64,000 bases of DNA, taken from NCBI RefSeq assembly GCF_022834715.1, contig NZ_BQKC01000001.1:2020455-2084454 (forward strand), read 5' to 3'. Source of the DNA: Granulimonas faecalis. GTDB taxonomy: Bacteria; Actinomycetota; Coriobacteriia; Coriobacteriales; Atopobiaceae. A model generated the notes under the pieces. That model saw only the letters and a list, made by a program, of their open reading frames with translations. It made no database searches and was not told the origin of the DNA. This document shows, piece after piece, positions 26,507 to 37,300 of this stretch. Within the stretch, counting starts at the first letter, position 1. Each line of letters starts with the position of its first letter. The position numbers were made by a program, and so were the translations under genes.

Positions 26507-27898
26507 CTACAGCGCCATCAGGTTCTCGATCGCCTGGATGTACACGGCCAGGGCCTCGCGCAGGGCCGCCTCGCTCACCGCCTCGTTGGGGCCGTGCATG
26601 GAGCCGGCCCACTCGGGCATGGCGGGGTCGTCGCCCTCCGGGCCAAAGGATACCGCGTTTGCGAAGTGCCGCGCGTAGGTGCCGCCGCCCATGGTGAAGG
26701 CGTCACCCTCCCGGCCGGTCACCCCCTCGTAGGCGTCGATCAGCGCCATCACCTGCGGGGAGTCCGGCTCGATGTAGGAAGGCTCCATGACGTGGGGTGC
26801 GCTCATGCGCATGCCGTGCTCCTCGGCGAACCGGAAGAGGACCGCGTGCAGGTGCTCGGAGGTCGTCGACGTCGGGAAGCGGATGTCCACGGTCTGGGTG
26901 AAGCGGCCGTCCACGGTGCGGGCCACGCCGCCCACCATGGTGAGGGGGCCGAACTTGTCGTCGGCGGAGGCAAGGCCCACGGAGGAGCCATCGGTGGAGG
27001 CGAGCAGCCCCTGCACGAACGACACGTAGCCGCCCTGGGTGCGTGCGTCGTACAGGCCGTTGTCCGCGATGTAGCCGATGAGCACGGCGATGGCGTTGAC
27101 CGTGCCGTCGGGCAGCGACGCGTGGCCGCCCACGCCGGTGGCCGACAGCTCGGCCAGGCCGCCGCCGAGGTCTCGGACCTCGATGCCGTCGGCCACGGGC
27201 AGGCTCGCCGCCTGGGCCTCCACCACGGCCGTGGCGGTGCCGGGCACGGCGTTGGCCACGGTGCCGCCGCTCACCGAGACGAGGGGCGCGCCGGCCACGG
27301 GGCCCGAGAGGAACGTGGCCGTGAGGTGGCCCTTCTCGCCGCAGCCCACGCAGAACTCGGCGTCGGGGGTGAACAGGAACCACGGCTCGCCCTCGCGCTC
27401 GAGGTAGGCCGCCACGTCCTTCATGCCGGTCTCCTCGTTGGCGCCCACGATGCAGCGCAGCGTGCGGGGCAGCGGCCTGCCGGCGCGACGGAAGTACTCG
27501 GCCGCCCAGAGCGTGAGCACGAAGGGCCCCTTGTCGTCCACGACGCCGCGGCCCACGAGGTAGCCGTCGCGCTCGCGCAGCTCGAAGGGGTTGGAGTCCC
27601 AGCCGGGGCCGGCGGGCACCACGTCCACGTGGGCGATGGTGGCCAGCACGCCGTCGCCGGTGCCAGGGAGGTCGGCATAGGCGATGCGCCCGTCGATGTC
27701 GCAGGTCTCGAGCCCGTGACGCCGGGCCTGGTCGAGTGCCTCGTCCATCGCCGCGCGGGGGCCGGGGCCCCAGGGCGCGCCGGGCGCCGCCGCGGCGAGG
27801 TCCTCCACGGAGTCCACCGCCACCAGGGCCGCGATGTCCTTCTTGACGCTCGGCCACACCTCGTCGACGAACTCCGAGATCTCCTTCGAAACAGCCAT
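26507..27898 (-). CDS. pepV: M20-family dipeptidase (PepV-like)
   Basis: This 463-residue metallopeptidase of the PepV/Sapep group cleaves dipeptides in the cytoplasm. Zinc-site motifs are visible: H in ATIAHVDVVPAGPGW, D in VVDDKGPF, EE in GANEETGMKD and D in FTPDAEF. The lid domain carries the VGGHASLPDGTVNA segment, and the C-terminal histidine is in GSMHGPNE. The ATG at 27898 follows GGAGAGAGGAAG. The frame remains open further upstream, but PepV proteins begin near this methionine. purB lies directly upstream on the same strand. Confidence 0.93.
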   Translation of the reverse strand: MAVSKEISEFVDEVWPSVKKDIAALVAVDSVEDLAAAAPGAPWGPGPRAAMDEALDQARRHGLETCDIDGRIAYADLPGTGDGVLATIAHVDVVPAGPGWDSNPFELRERDGYLVGRGVVDDKGPFVLTLWAAEYFRRAGRPLPRTLRCIVGANEETGMKDVAAYLEREGEPWFLFTPDAEFCVGCGEKGHLTATFLSGPVAGAPLVSVSGGTVANAVPGTATAVVEAQAASLPVADGIEVRDLGGGLAELSATGVGGHASLPDGTVNAIAVLIGYIADNGLYDARTQGGYVSFVQGLLASTDGSSVGLASADDKFGPLTMVGGVARTVDGRFTQTVDIRFPTSTTSEHLHAVLFRFAEEHGMRMSAPHVMEPSYIEPDSPQVMALIDAYEGVTGREGDAFTMGGGTYARHFANAVSFGPEGDDPAMPEWAGSMHGPNEAVSEAALREALAVYIQAIENLMAL

Positions 27899-27992
27899 GC
27901 CCGCTTCCTCTCTCCTGGGTTCCATGGGGGTCTTCGTGCCCATTGAGCCCCATGCTGAAACGTGGGGACCGAAAAAGGGCGGACAGGACGGC

Positions 27993-29339
<1,347 letters not shown>

Positions 29340-29472
29340 GGGGAGTCCTTTCCGGGTGGCGGGGGCCGGCTGCTAACTGGGGATGATTCTACCGGCTGAA
29401 CCGCGGCCGTGCGGACTCACGGGCCGTCGGGACGCGGTGTATTCTTGTGCGGACCTCGGGAAGGGGGGGGGC

Positions 29473-30369
29473 ATGGGCCACGACGACATGAACGGCGCCA
29501 TCGCGCGCCCAGGGCGCAGGCCCATACTCAACGCCGGCATCGCGCTGTGCGCGGCCGTCGTGGTGAGCCTCGTCGTGCTCACCTGCGCCTTGGCGAACCC
29601 TGCCGCGACGGCGGGCGAGGTCTCGGCCTGCTCCCTGGCCTGCATGGTGGTGGCCTACGCCGTCCCTTGCGTCGCCGGCATGGTGGTGGTCATCATGCGC
29701 GACATCTGCGTGCCCCGGCGCCTCCGCTATGCCATGGCTGCGGCGTCCTTCGGGTTCCTGTGCTTCATCGCGGCCTTCCCTATCATGGGCACCATCGCGC
29801 TGCCCGCCACAGAGACCGCCCGGCAGCTCGACGCCTTCTCCGGCGACATAGTGCGGCGCGGCGCGTGGCTCATCGTGCTCCTCGGCCTCGCCATGGGCTT
29901 CGCCATGCCCGTGAGCACCCGGGCCAAGGACGGCCCGGCCCTGCAGGCGCCGAGGAGGAGGCTCATCCAGACGACGCTCGCCTGCCTGCTGTGGATGACG
30001 CTCTCGTTCCAGCTGGCCTTCGCCGTGATGGCCAACGACGCGGGGATCCTGGCCATGGGCCCGGCGGTGACCTTCGTCTCGCGCTCCACCTGCGTGCCGC
30101 TCGGGGCGTTCCTCATCACCTCGCTCGTGGTGTCGTGGCTCTGGGGCCTGGCCGCCTTCGGCTACCCCTCGTGGCTCCCCAAGCTCCTGTTCTGGGTGCC
30201 GCTGGCCGTGATGGCGGCGCTCTTTGTCTCAGACATCCTCGACGTGCTCCAGCTCCACACGACCCTGAGCGTCGACTTCAACGACTACCGCCTCTCGGGC
30301 GTCGGCATCGTCTACACCACGATCTTGGGGATCCTCTTCGGCGTCGGCCTCTCGGCCGTGGACGACTAG
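29473..30369 (+). CDS. Polytopic membrane protein of unknown function
   Basis: This 298-residue protein is mostly hydrophobic, with about seven transmembrane helices spread from residue 20 to the end. No transporter motif or known family was recognised. The reading frame opens at 29383, but the ATG at 29473 directly follows a run of nine G residues that can serve as ribosome site and fits the onset of hydrophobic sequence after a short cytoplasmic start. A TATTCT at about 29440 may be its -10 box. It is convergent with the HTH/coiled-coil gene, with only one base between the stop codons. Confidence 0.75.
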   Translation: MGHDDMNGAIARPGRRPILNAGIALCAAVVVSLVVLTCALANPAATAGEVSACSLACMVVAYAVPCVAGMVVVIMRDICVPRRLRYAMAAASFGFLCFIAAFPIMGTIALPATETARQLDAFSGDIVRRGAWLIVLLGLAMGFAMPVSTRAKDGPALQAPRRRLIQTTLACLLWMTLSFQLAFAVMANDAGILAMGPAVTFVSRSTCVPLGAFLITSLVVSWLWGLAAFGYPSWLPKLLFWVPLAVMAALFVSDILDVLQLHTTLSVDFNDYRLSGVGIVYTTILGILFGVGLSAVDD

Positions 30370-30370
30370 G

Positions 30371-30919
30371 TCACTCCCCCGAGGGCAGCAGCCCCCTGAA
30401 CCCGAAGAGCCTCTGGCGCAGCGTGGCCGACTTGATGCGGCCCAGGGTCTCCGTGGCAGAGTTGGCCCGCACCAGGGCGTCGCGCAGGGCGGCGGAGGCC
30501 TCCCGGGCCTCGTCCCTCTCCTTCTCGATGGAGGCGTTCTGGGCCTCGAGCAGCGACGTGAGCTGGGCTATCTGGGCGTCTTTGGCAACGAGCTGCTCTT
30601 TAAGGCCCTCAATGCGCTCCTCGTAGGCACGGCGGCTGTCCTCGATCCACGAACGGTAGACCTCGGCCGTCTCGCTCTCCCGCGGCGCGGCATCCGCCGC
30701 GGCCGCCGGTTGGGCCTCCTCGGCCTTGGCAGGCTGGGGCTCGGCGCGCTTCATCAGGGTGTCCGCGATGAGGGAGGCGGCGTAGTCGTCGATGTCGAGC
30801 ATGCCGCGCTCGCCCTTCTTGACCACGTGCTCGCCGCGCAGGCCCAGGCTGTCGATGGTGCGGATGACCGTCATCTTGGAGACGTTGCAGCGGGTTGCGA
30901 GTTCTTTGAGGGTGGCCAC
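30371..30919 (-). CDS. DUF536-like protein: N-terminal HTH and long coiled coil
   Basis: This 182-residue protein starts with a helix-turn-helix (TLKELATRCNVSKMTVIRTID, residues 3-23) followed by LGLRGEHVVKKGERGMLDIDDYAASLI. This order resembles DUF536-type proteins associated with plasmid replication regions. Residues about 85-165 form a coiled coil (SRRAYEERIEGLKEQLVAKDAQIAQL). The GTG start at 30919 follows AAAAGGAGC. It could bind DNA and oligomerise. The 384-base AT-rich spacer upstream, with DnaA-box-like and GTAAC words, is a natural candidate for its binding region, but this is inference. Confidence 0.7.
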   Translation of the reverse strand: MATLKELATRCNVSKMTVIRTIDSLGLRGEHVVKKGERGMLDIDDYAASLIADTLMKRAEPQPAKAEEAQPAAAADAAPRESETAEVYRSWIEDSRRAYEERIEGLKEQLVAKDAQIAQLTSLLEAQNASIEKERDEAREASAALRDALVRANSATETLGRIKSATLRQRLFGFRGLLPSGE

Positions 30920-31303
30920 AGGGCTTGCTCCTTTTAGGGTGCGACGAACGTGACGGTCATTGTATCACCGCCGGCCCACCGTATCCTGTTGCCGTTAAGG
31001 CGTGTTATCCACCCTCTTTGTGCGACACCATACCGTGACGGAAGTGACCCAAGACCGGATCGGATCCACGCCGTAACACAACGTACCTGAACAGGATATG
31101 CATTGCGTAACGCCAGTATCCACATGCTGTTGTAAATATAGACTTAAAGAATCAATACCTCGGTACGACGCCGTTGTGAAGACGGTTGTGACACAGGACC
31201 GTACCTGTAACGCCATAACATCAACTAACAATTATATAGATACGTTCACCGGTTGCCATAACGGGGCGCAATGGGTCCCCTCCCGGGGCCACGGCGGGCC
31301 CCG
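30920..31303. promoter_or_regulatory. AT-rich intergenic region with repeated GTAAC words and DnaA-box-like sites
   Basis: This stretch has no gene and much lower GC than its surroundings. GTAAC occurs at 31073-31077, 31107-31111 and 31207-31211, and CCATAAC at 31213-31219 and 31256-31262. TTATCCACC (31005-31013) and GTATCCACA (31116-31124) each match the DnaA box TTATCCACA at eight of nine positions. It contains the promoter of the HTH/coiled-coil gene and possibly other binding sites. Confidence 0.45.
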
Positions 31304-31534
31304 TCAGCACCCCGCCACGAGGCGCCGGCCCCCTAGGGCGCGCACCGTCGCGCCGCGGGACGCGAAGAACAGCTCCAGCCACGGTCCCACGGGTTCAGGA
31401 CCGGAGTCGAGGGACTCGTCCCAGGAGAGGGACTGGGCCCCGCAGGCGTCGTGAAGGTGGACCGAGCCGGAGAAGCCGGCCTCGGCAAGGGCGCGGTTGC
31501 AGTCGACGACGTCGAACGTGGTGATGACGGCCAT
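31304..31534 (-). CDS. Small protein of unknown function with HDACG motif
   Basis: This 76-residue soluble protein contains VDCNRALAEAGFSGSVHLHDACGAQSLSW and ends in GATVRALGGRRLVAGC. I recall small coriobacterial proteins with an (R/H)DAC motif but cannot confirm membership. The ATG at 31534 has GGAG seven bases upstream; a GTG at 31540 is an alternative start. The upstream gene ends at 31537, so the two are coupled. The function is unknown. Confidence 0.6.
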   Translation of the reverse strand: MAVITTFDVVDCNRALAEAGFSGSVHLHDACGAQSLSWDESLDSGPEPVGPWLELFFASRGATVRALGGRRLVAGC

Positions 31535-31536
31535 GG

Positions 31537-31812
31537 TCACTCCTCCCCCACCGGGCGCTCCAGGACCACGCGGTAGCCCCAGGTCCGGTCGCTCCCCTGC
31601 ATGTAGGCCACGCGCTCGCTCAACATGGGGATCACCTGCACGAGGCGCCAGCCGTCCCGCGCCTCCTCGGCCACGATCTCCATGCAGCGGTCCAGGGCGG
31701 CGCAGGCGCCGTCGTTGTCACGCACCCCCCTGGGGAGCAACCCCTCACCCACGTTCGTAGCCAAGAAGTCGCGGAACGGCACGTCGCGGTGGCGATACTC
31801 GAACCCTGCCAT
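31537..31812 (-). CDS. DUF4177-like small protein
   Basis: This 91-residue protein starts MAGFEYRHRDVPFRDFLA and contains AALDRCMEIVAEEARDGWRLVQVIPM followed by WGYRVVLERP. A helix, a GW-containing turn and a final strand with a closing R match the small DUF4177 fold (one helix with strands). The ATG at 31812 has GATGGGGG upstream; an in-frame ATG at 31824 is possible but has its GAGAG too close. It forms a two-gene operon with the HDACG protein. The function is unknown. Confidence 0.6.
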   Translation of the reverse strand: MAGFEYRHRDVPFRDFLATNVGEGLLPRGVRDNDGACAALDRCMEIVAEEARDGWRLVQVIPMLSERVAYMQGSDRTWGYRVVLERPVGEE

Positions 31813-31867
31813 GGGAACCCCCATCTCTCATGATTCCGTTGATTGTCCACGACTATATATAAAAGGA

Positions 31868-31905
31868 ACGCCCCCACCCGCCGGCTGTCGGCGGGTGGGG
31901 GCGTC
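31868..31905 (-). terminator. Terminator after tRNA-Lys
   Basis: ACGCCCCCACCCGCCG pairs with CGGCGGGTGGGGGCGT on the minus strand, followed by TCCTTTT. Confidence 0.88.
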
Positions 31906-31913
31906 TGTGCCTC

Positions 31914-31989
31914 TGGTGGGCCCTGTGGGGTTCGAACCCACGACCTTGAGATTAAAAGTCTCCTGCTCTGCCAGCTGAGCTAAAGGCCC
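31914..31989 (-). tRNA. tRNA-Lys (TTT anticodon)
   Basis: Acceptor GGGCCTT pairs with AGGGCCC (one G-U), and CCA is encoded. The anticodon stem GAGAC/TCTC region encloses TTTTAA, giving TTT. The T arm is GTGGGTTCGAACCCCAC. Confidence 0.97.
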
Positions 31990-32028
31990 ATGAACGCACG
32001 CGATGCGCACGGTATGTGCAATCTTACC

Positions 32029-33306
32029 CTACTCCCACGCCCACTGGCCATGGATGAACACCGGGACCTCTTCGCCCTTGGCGGTGACACCCGTGATGTC
32101 GAGGTCGTCGGTGCCGATCATGAAGTCCACGTGCTGGGCGCTCTGGTTGACACCGGAGGCCTCGAGCTCCGTGGGCGAGAGGTCGTAACCGCCCTCGTAG
32201 CACTCGGGGAAGCCCATGCCCAACGCCAGGTGGCATGAGGCGTTCTCGTCATAGAGGGTGTTGTAGAAGAGCAGGCCGCTCTCGCGGATGGGCGTGTTCT
32301 TGGAGATGAGCGCGCACTCCCCCAGGCGAGCCGCCCCCTCGTCGGTGGCGAGGATGTGCTCAAGGACGTCCGCCCCCTCGGCGGCGCCGAAGTCGGACAC
32401 GCGACCCCCCTCGAAGCGGAACCAGAAATCGCGCACCACACTGCCGTTGTGGACGAGCGGCAGGGCCGAGTGGACGATGCCGTCGGCGCGGTTGCGGTCG
32501 GGGGTGGTGAAGACCTCCTCGGTGGGGATGTTGGGGAAGAACCGCACCCCGCCCTGGGTCTCGGCGGCGCCGCCGTCCCAGATGTGACGCGGCGAGAGGC
32601 CGATCACGAGGTCCGTGCCGTTGCTCTCGCTCACGTAGTGGAGGGCGTCGAAATGACGGCGGTTGAGCGAGCGCTTGTTCTTCTCGAGCGTGGCGTTGTG
32701 GGTCTCCCAGGCGCTCTGGGGGTCGTCGGTCACGCGGGCCACGGAGAGGATGGCCTCCCACAGCTCGACGACCGCGGCGTGGGGACCGAGGTCGGGGAAG
32801 ACCTTCTGGGCCCAGGCGCGGGTGGACACGCCGCCGATGCACCAGGCGTTGAGGCCGAAGTCCAGTCCGTGGCGCCACACGTCGCACTGGGTGTTGGAGG
32901 CCTTGCGGCGGGCCGCCACCTTGGCCTGGTCCACGCCGGCCATGCCGTCGGGGTCGTCGCCGTCCAACCACAGGAAGGCGGCTCCCTGCTCGGCGAGCCC
33001 GTTCATCTGCTTGACGCGCCACTCGGGCACGCGCTCGAACCAATCCTTGGGCACGTTCTCGTACTCCATGCGGGTGACGGCCTCGTCGCTCCACACCACG
33101 GTGACATGGCCGGCACCCTCGGCGTAACCGGCCGCGACGACGTCGCGCACAAAGGAGACGGCCTCGACGGCCGCCTCCACCACGAGCTCCTGGCCCTCGG
33201 TGAGGCCGAGGCCCTCGCGCACCAGCAGGTGCGCGTACTTCTTGAGACGGGGTGCGAGCGCCCCCATCTGAATGTCGAACTCCTCGTCGGTAAGCTCACG
33301 GCTCAT
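32029..33306 (-). CDS. M29-family aminopeptidase
   Basis: This 425-residue cytoplasmic metallo-aminopeptidase belongs to the thermophilic aminopeptidase (AmpS/PepS) family. Conserved stretches include NTPIRESGLLFYNTLYDENASCHLALGMGFPEC, which holds metal-binding residues, SAQHVDFMIGTDDLDITG near the C-terminus, and the N-terminal YAHLLVREGLGLTEGQELVV. It trims N-terminal residues from peptides. The ATG at 33306 follows GAAAGGAG. It is followed by tRNA-Lys and appears monocistronic or cotranscribed with the small gene upstream. Confidence 0.93.
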   Translation of the reverse strand: MSRELTDEEFDIQMGALAPRLKKYAHLLVREGLGLTEGQELVVEAAVEAVSFVRDVVAAGYAEGAGHVTVVWSDEAVTRMEYENVPKDWFERVPEWRVKQMNGLAEQGAAFLWLDGDDPDGMAGVDQAKVAARRKASNTQCDVWRHGLDFGLNAWCIGGVSTRAWAQKVFPDLGPHAAVVELWEAILSVARVTDDPQSAWETHNATLEKNKRSLNRRHFDALHYVSESNGTDLVIGLSPRHIWDGGAAETQGGVRFFPNIPTEEVFTTPDRNRADGIVHSALPLVHNGSVVRDFWFRFEGGRVSDFGAAEGADVLEHILATDEGAARLGECALISKNTPIRESGLLFYNTLYDENASCHLALGMGFPECYEGGYDLSPTELEASGVNQSAQHVDFMIGTDDLDITGVTAKGEEVPVFIHGQWAWE

Positions 33307-33363
33307 GACCGGACGACTCCTTTCAGAGTTTTGCAGAAGACCTTGCACGCGGGCGGGTCCGGC

Positions 33364-33870
33364 TCAGCAACGGAACAGCCGGTCGTCGTCCGCCCCCGTC
33401 TCATACCCAAGGCAGAAGTCGAGCGCGTCCACGAGGTACGGGGCGAACGTCGACGCCTTGGTGGCGGCCAACTTGGGCACCGGGACCAGCTTGCGCCAGA
33501 AGGGGGTGTTGCGCGCCATGAGGACGGATGTCGCATAGAAGTTCTTCATCACGCCGTCGTCGAACCCGAACCTCCGGTACCACTGGTCGGCGTTCCTCAC
33601 CCCGTACTCCGCCAGGAAGGCCTTGGCGTCGCCTCGCGACTCCACCGGGCATGCCGGTATGACGAAGCCCATGTGCCGTGCCACATCCCACACAAGCTGG
33701 TCGGCCTCAGGGTAGAACGAGAGCTCGTCGCCGACGGCCTCGTGGATGAGGGAGACCAGGGCCTCCGGCGCGATCTTGGGGTCGAGGGAATAGGTGCCGT
33801 CGGAGTTGCGGTTGCGCACGACGAACGCCCTGATCGCCTCCGCCATTCCCCGGTCGAACCTCTCCTGCAT
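33364..33870 (-). CDS. Hypothetical soluble protein
   Basis: This 168-residue protein shows no family that I recognise, no signal and no membrane helix. It starts MQERFDRGMAEAIRAFVVRN and contains IHEAVGDELSFYPEADQLVWDVARHMGFVIPACPVESRGDAK in pieces typical of a helical cytoplasmic protein. The ATG at 33870 follows AGGAGGAG. The frame opens earlier, but that part overlaps the tRNA-Gly terminator. It is 57 bases upstream of the M29 gene on the same strand. Confidence 0.65.
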   Translation of the reverse strand: MQERFDRGMAEAIRAFVVRNRNSDGTYSLDPKIAPEALVSLIHEAVGDELSFYPEADQLVWDVARHMGFVIPACPVESRGDAKAFLAEYGVRNADQWYRRFGFDDGVMKNFYATSVLMARNTPFWRKLVPVPKLAATKASTFAPYLVDALDFCLGYETGADDDRLFRC

Positions 33871-33895
33871 GGCCTCCTCCTGTCTGCCACACACA

Positions 33896-33919
33896 CAAAA
33901 AAGCCCCCTTGGCGGGGGC
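33896..33919 (-). terminator. Terminator after tRNA-Gly
   Basis: GCCCCC/GGGGGC hairpin followed by TTTTTT on the minus strand. Confidence 0.88.
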
Positions 33920-33930
33920 CGGAAGCGCGA

Positions 33931-34005
33931 TGGAGCGGGCAACGGGACTCGAACCCGCGGATGTCAGCTTGGGAAGCTGATGCCTTACCACTTGGCGATG
34001 CCCGC
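33931..34005 (-). tRNA. tRNA-Gly (CCC anticodon)
   Basis: Acceptor GCGGGCA pairs with TGCCCGC and CCA is encoded. The anticodon stem TCAGC/GCTGA encloses TTCCCAA, giving CCC. The T arm contains GGGTTCGAGTCCC. Confidence 0.97.
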
Positions 34006-34169
34006 ATCGGGCTTGCATTATAGCCCAGATGCGCCCGCGTGGCACGGCGGCGCGACGCGGTATCCCGTCCCCATCACCCATCCTCGACACCCGCGCCCGA
34101 CATTCTCCCCGTACCTTCCTCCCCGCCCCTGCGCCTTTCTCTCCACTCCCACCCGGCACCCCTGCCCGG

Positions 34170-34304
34170 CACCTGAACGCGTCTGAGGGCGACCCCTCCC
34201 CCACCTGAACGCGGTCAAGGGCGGATTCTGGCCGCCTGAACACGGATGAGGGCGACTTCCGGGGGTTTCGCCCGCGGAAAGTCGCCCTCAATCGCGTTCA
34301 GGTG
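34170..34304 (+). repeat. Composite 140-bp palindromic element, copy 2
   Basis: Three direct units start at 34170, 34202 and 34232, and a closing inverted unit lies at 34281-34304. The first unit reads CACCTGAACGCGTCTGAGGG and the others vary by a few bases. It fills most of the gene-free stretch 34006-34340 between tRNA-Gly and the end of the large surface-protein gene. Confidence 0.88.
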
Positions 34305-34340
34305 GAGATGGATGGGTGGGGGCCGGGAAGGACCCGGGGC

Positions 34341-37300
34341 CTAGCCGTCGCGGCGGCGCGACCGCGCCACGAGCGCGCCCGTGGCGCCCAGGGCGACGGC
34401 CGCGAGGCTGCCGAGCACCGGGACCAGGGAGGCCACGTCCCCGGTGACCGGCAGGATGCGCCCCACCGGCACGCGGGAGAGCGGTGTGAGGGCGGGCCTC
34501 AAGGTGCCGCTGCCGCCGGAGCCGTCGGTACCGTTGCCGTCAGCGCCGCCGAAGCCGCCCTCGGCGGGGGCCACCGGGTCGGAGGCGCCGTCCGGGTAGG
34601 CGGCCGGCGTGGGGTCGAGGACCACGGAGCCGGCGAAGTCCTCCGGCTTGGCGGGGTCGCCGGGCCCGGGAGCGTCGTCGTCACGGCCGAAGATCGTCTC
34701 CGTGGGCGCGTCGGACGGCCGCACGAAGGACGCCACGGCGTGGTTGCCGATGTCGCGGCCCTCGGCGTCCTCGGTCACCCGGGCGTCGAACCGCAGCACA
34801 ACCCGCTCGCCGCCCTTGAGCGAGCCGCCGAACACCGAGATGGCGTGGGTCGCCGGGTCGCACACGGCGTCGGGCACGGCCACCGTCTCCCCGCTGGGGA
34901 GCTCCAGGGTCATGGTGCCGGCCACGACCTCCACGCCCACGGGAAGCTCGTCGGAGACCACCACGTCGTACACGCAGGTCTCGGCCGAGCCGCCGTTGGC
35001 CACGGTGACGGTGTAGGAGATGAGGTCGCCCACGTGGGCCTTGCCGTCCCCGTGGGGCGTCTTGTTGGCGGACTCCTTGACCACGGTCACCTGGGCCGTG
35101 TCGGGGTCGGCGGGGGCCACGGGGCCCACGGTGCCGGGCACCGGGTCGCTCTCGGGGTAGGTGCCGTCAAAGAGCACGTAGCCCAGGGCCAGGGTGCCGG
35201 TCAGCCCGCGCGTGTCACCGGCGGCGTCGCGGTGGTAGGAGACGTCCGCCCGGTAGGTCGCGGGCTCGGAGAGGTCCACCTCGGCGTCGGGGGCCACCGC
35301 CTCCTCGGAGCCGTCGGCAGCCACGCGCACGAGCCTCCAGTCGCCCGCGGCGACGCCGGCAGGCAGGGTCAGGCCACGGTCGGCCGCCAGGGCCAGGGCG
35401 CGGTCCTTGAGCTCGGAGGCGGTGACGGTACCCTCGGAGACGCGCTCGGAGACCGTCATGGCCGCCGAGAAGGTCCCGGGTGCAGGGCCGTCGCCGGGGC
35501 GTTCGTCCTCGGGGGTGCCGTCGTCCCACACCACGTGGTGCAGGACGGCCCTCACCCGGGAGCCGTCCTCGGCCACGTAGGTGGCCGCAAGGTCGCTCCG
35601 GCCGGTCTCGACGAGCGAGGTGGCCTCGTCGCCGGTGACGGCGCGGCCGAGGGGTGCCACGGCGTGGGCCGCCGTGAACGCGAGGTCGGTGGGCTCGGCC
35701 CCAAGCTCGTAGCCGTCGGCCGCCGCAAAGCCACGCAGGTGCCCGAGCAGCTCGTCGCGGGTGATGGAGGTGACCTCGGCGTCGGCGGCCACGGCGCGCA
35801 CATGCTCCGTGTACTCCAGCTCGACGTCCGCGGGCTCCTCGTCCTTGCGGTCGTCGAGGGTGGGGTCGGCGGGCGGGTTGTCGTCGCCGAAGGGCCCGGG
35901 GGTGTCGTCGGGCGGCGTCACCACGACCTTCTTGGGGGCGTCGGGATCGTCGGGGTCGGGGTCGGGGTCGCTCACGGTGTCCGTGGGCAGCGTGCCGAAG
36001 GCGCGTCCCACGTTCACGAGCGACTGCGGGTCGGTGTGGCTCAGGCGCTCGGCGGTCACGCGGGCCCTGAAGCGCACGGTGGCCGTCTCGCCGCCGTAGA
36101 GGTCGCCAACGGCCACGTAGAGCGTGCGGCTGTCGGCGCCGTAGTCGACCGAGAAGTCGTCGGCCTTGAGCAGGCGCTCCTTCTCGGTGCCGCGGCGGCA
36201 CACGACCTCGATGGAGCCGGGCACGTACTCCACGCCCACGGGGAGCGTGTCAGCCACCACGGCGGCGTGGTACACGGAGCCCGCCTTGGCGTTGGTCGCG
36301 GTGATGGTGTAGAGCAGCTCGTCACCCACCTGCACGACCTCGCGGTTGCCGCGGTCCTCGGCACCGGCCGTCACGTTGGCCCAGGTCTTGGCCACGGAGA
36401 TGTCGCCCGCAGGCACGTCGGGGTCGGCAGGGACCACCACGAGGTCGTGGTCGTCCCCGTCGGTTACGTCCACCTGCACCACCACGGTGGTAGTGGAGAT
36501 GGAGCCGTCTTCGCCCTCGTGCTCCCAGGTGACGGCCACGCGATAGGTGGAGGGGGCCGAGAGGGGCACGCCCCCGGTCACGGTGACCCCGCCGGCGCCG
36601 TCGACGCGCGTCACGGACACCGTGGGCGTCACACCATCGGGGAGCCCCTTGCCGTTCTCGGCGGCGATACGGGCAGCCACCTCGGCGAGCTCGTCGTCAC
36701 CCATCACGGCTCCGGGGTCCACGGGGCGGGTCTCGGTGCCCTCGGCGTCGTCGACGGTATGGGACGGGTCGTCGGGGTCGGGGTCGGAGGGGTCCCGCTT
36801 CTCGGCCATGGGGTCGGCCCAGGCGCTTGCGGCGGGCTCGTCGGCGCTGCCCAGCTCCTTGCCGTTCTCAAAGTCAAAGCGCGTGTCCCACGGGAACACG
36901 TCGCCATGGAACTTGTCCTGGCCGTACACGCCCCAGGTGGCGCACTCGGAGCGTAGGGCCTCCAGAGGCCCGTGCTCGGGCAGGATCACTCCGTCGTTCA
37001 CGGTGACGTCCATCACAAAGCGCACGGACTGGCCGCCGTAGAGGGCCGGCAGGCTCGCCACGGTGAGGGTGTCGCCCGAGCGCGTGTAGCCGCTGCCCTC
37101 CTCGAGGGCGGTCACGGAGCCGTCGGCCGCCACGAGGCGCAGGGACGAGAGCGTGGCATCGGCCGGCACGGTGAGGGAGTAGACCGGGTTCTGGTACATG
37201 GTCAGGCCAGCGGTGTTGGAGACCACCGCGGTGTAACGCACGGTGTCGCCCGGGCGCACGGTGCCGTCGGAGCGCGAGACGTCCCGCGCCGTCATGGCCG

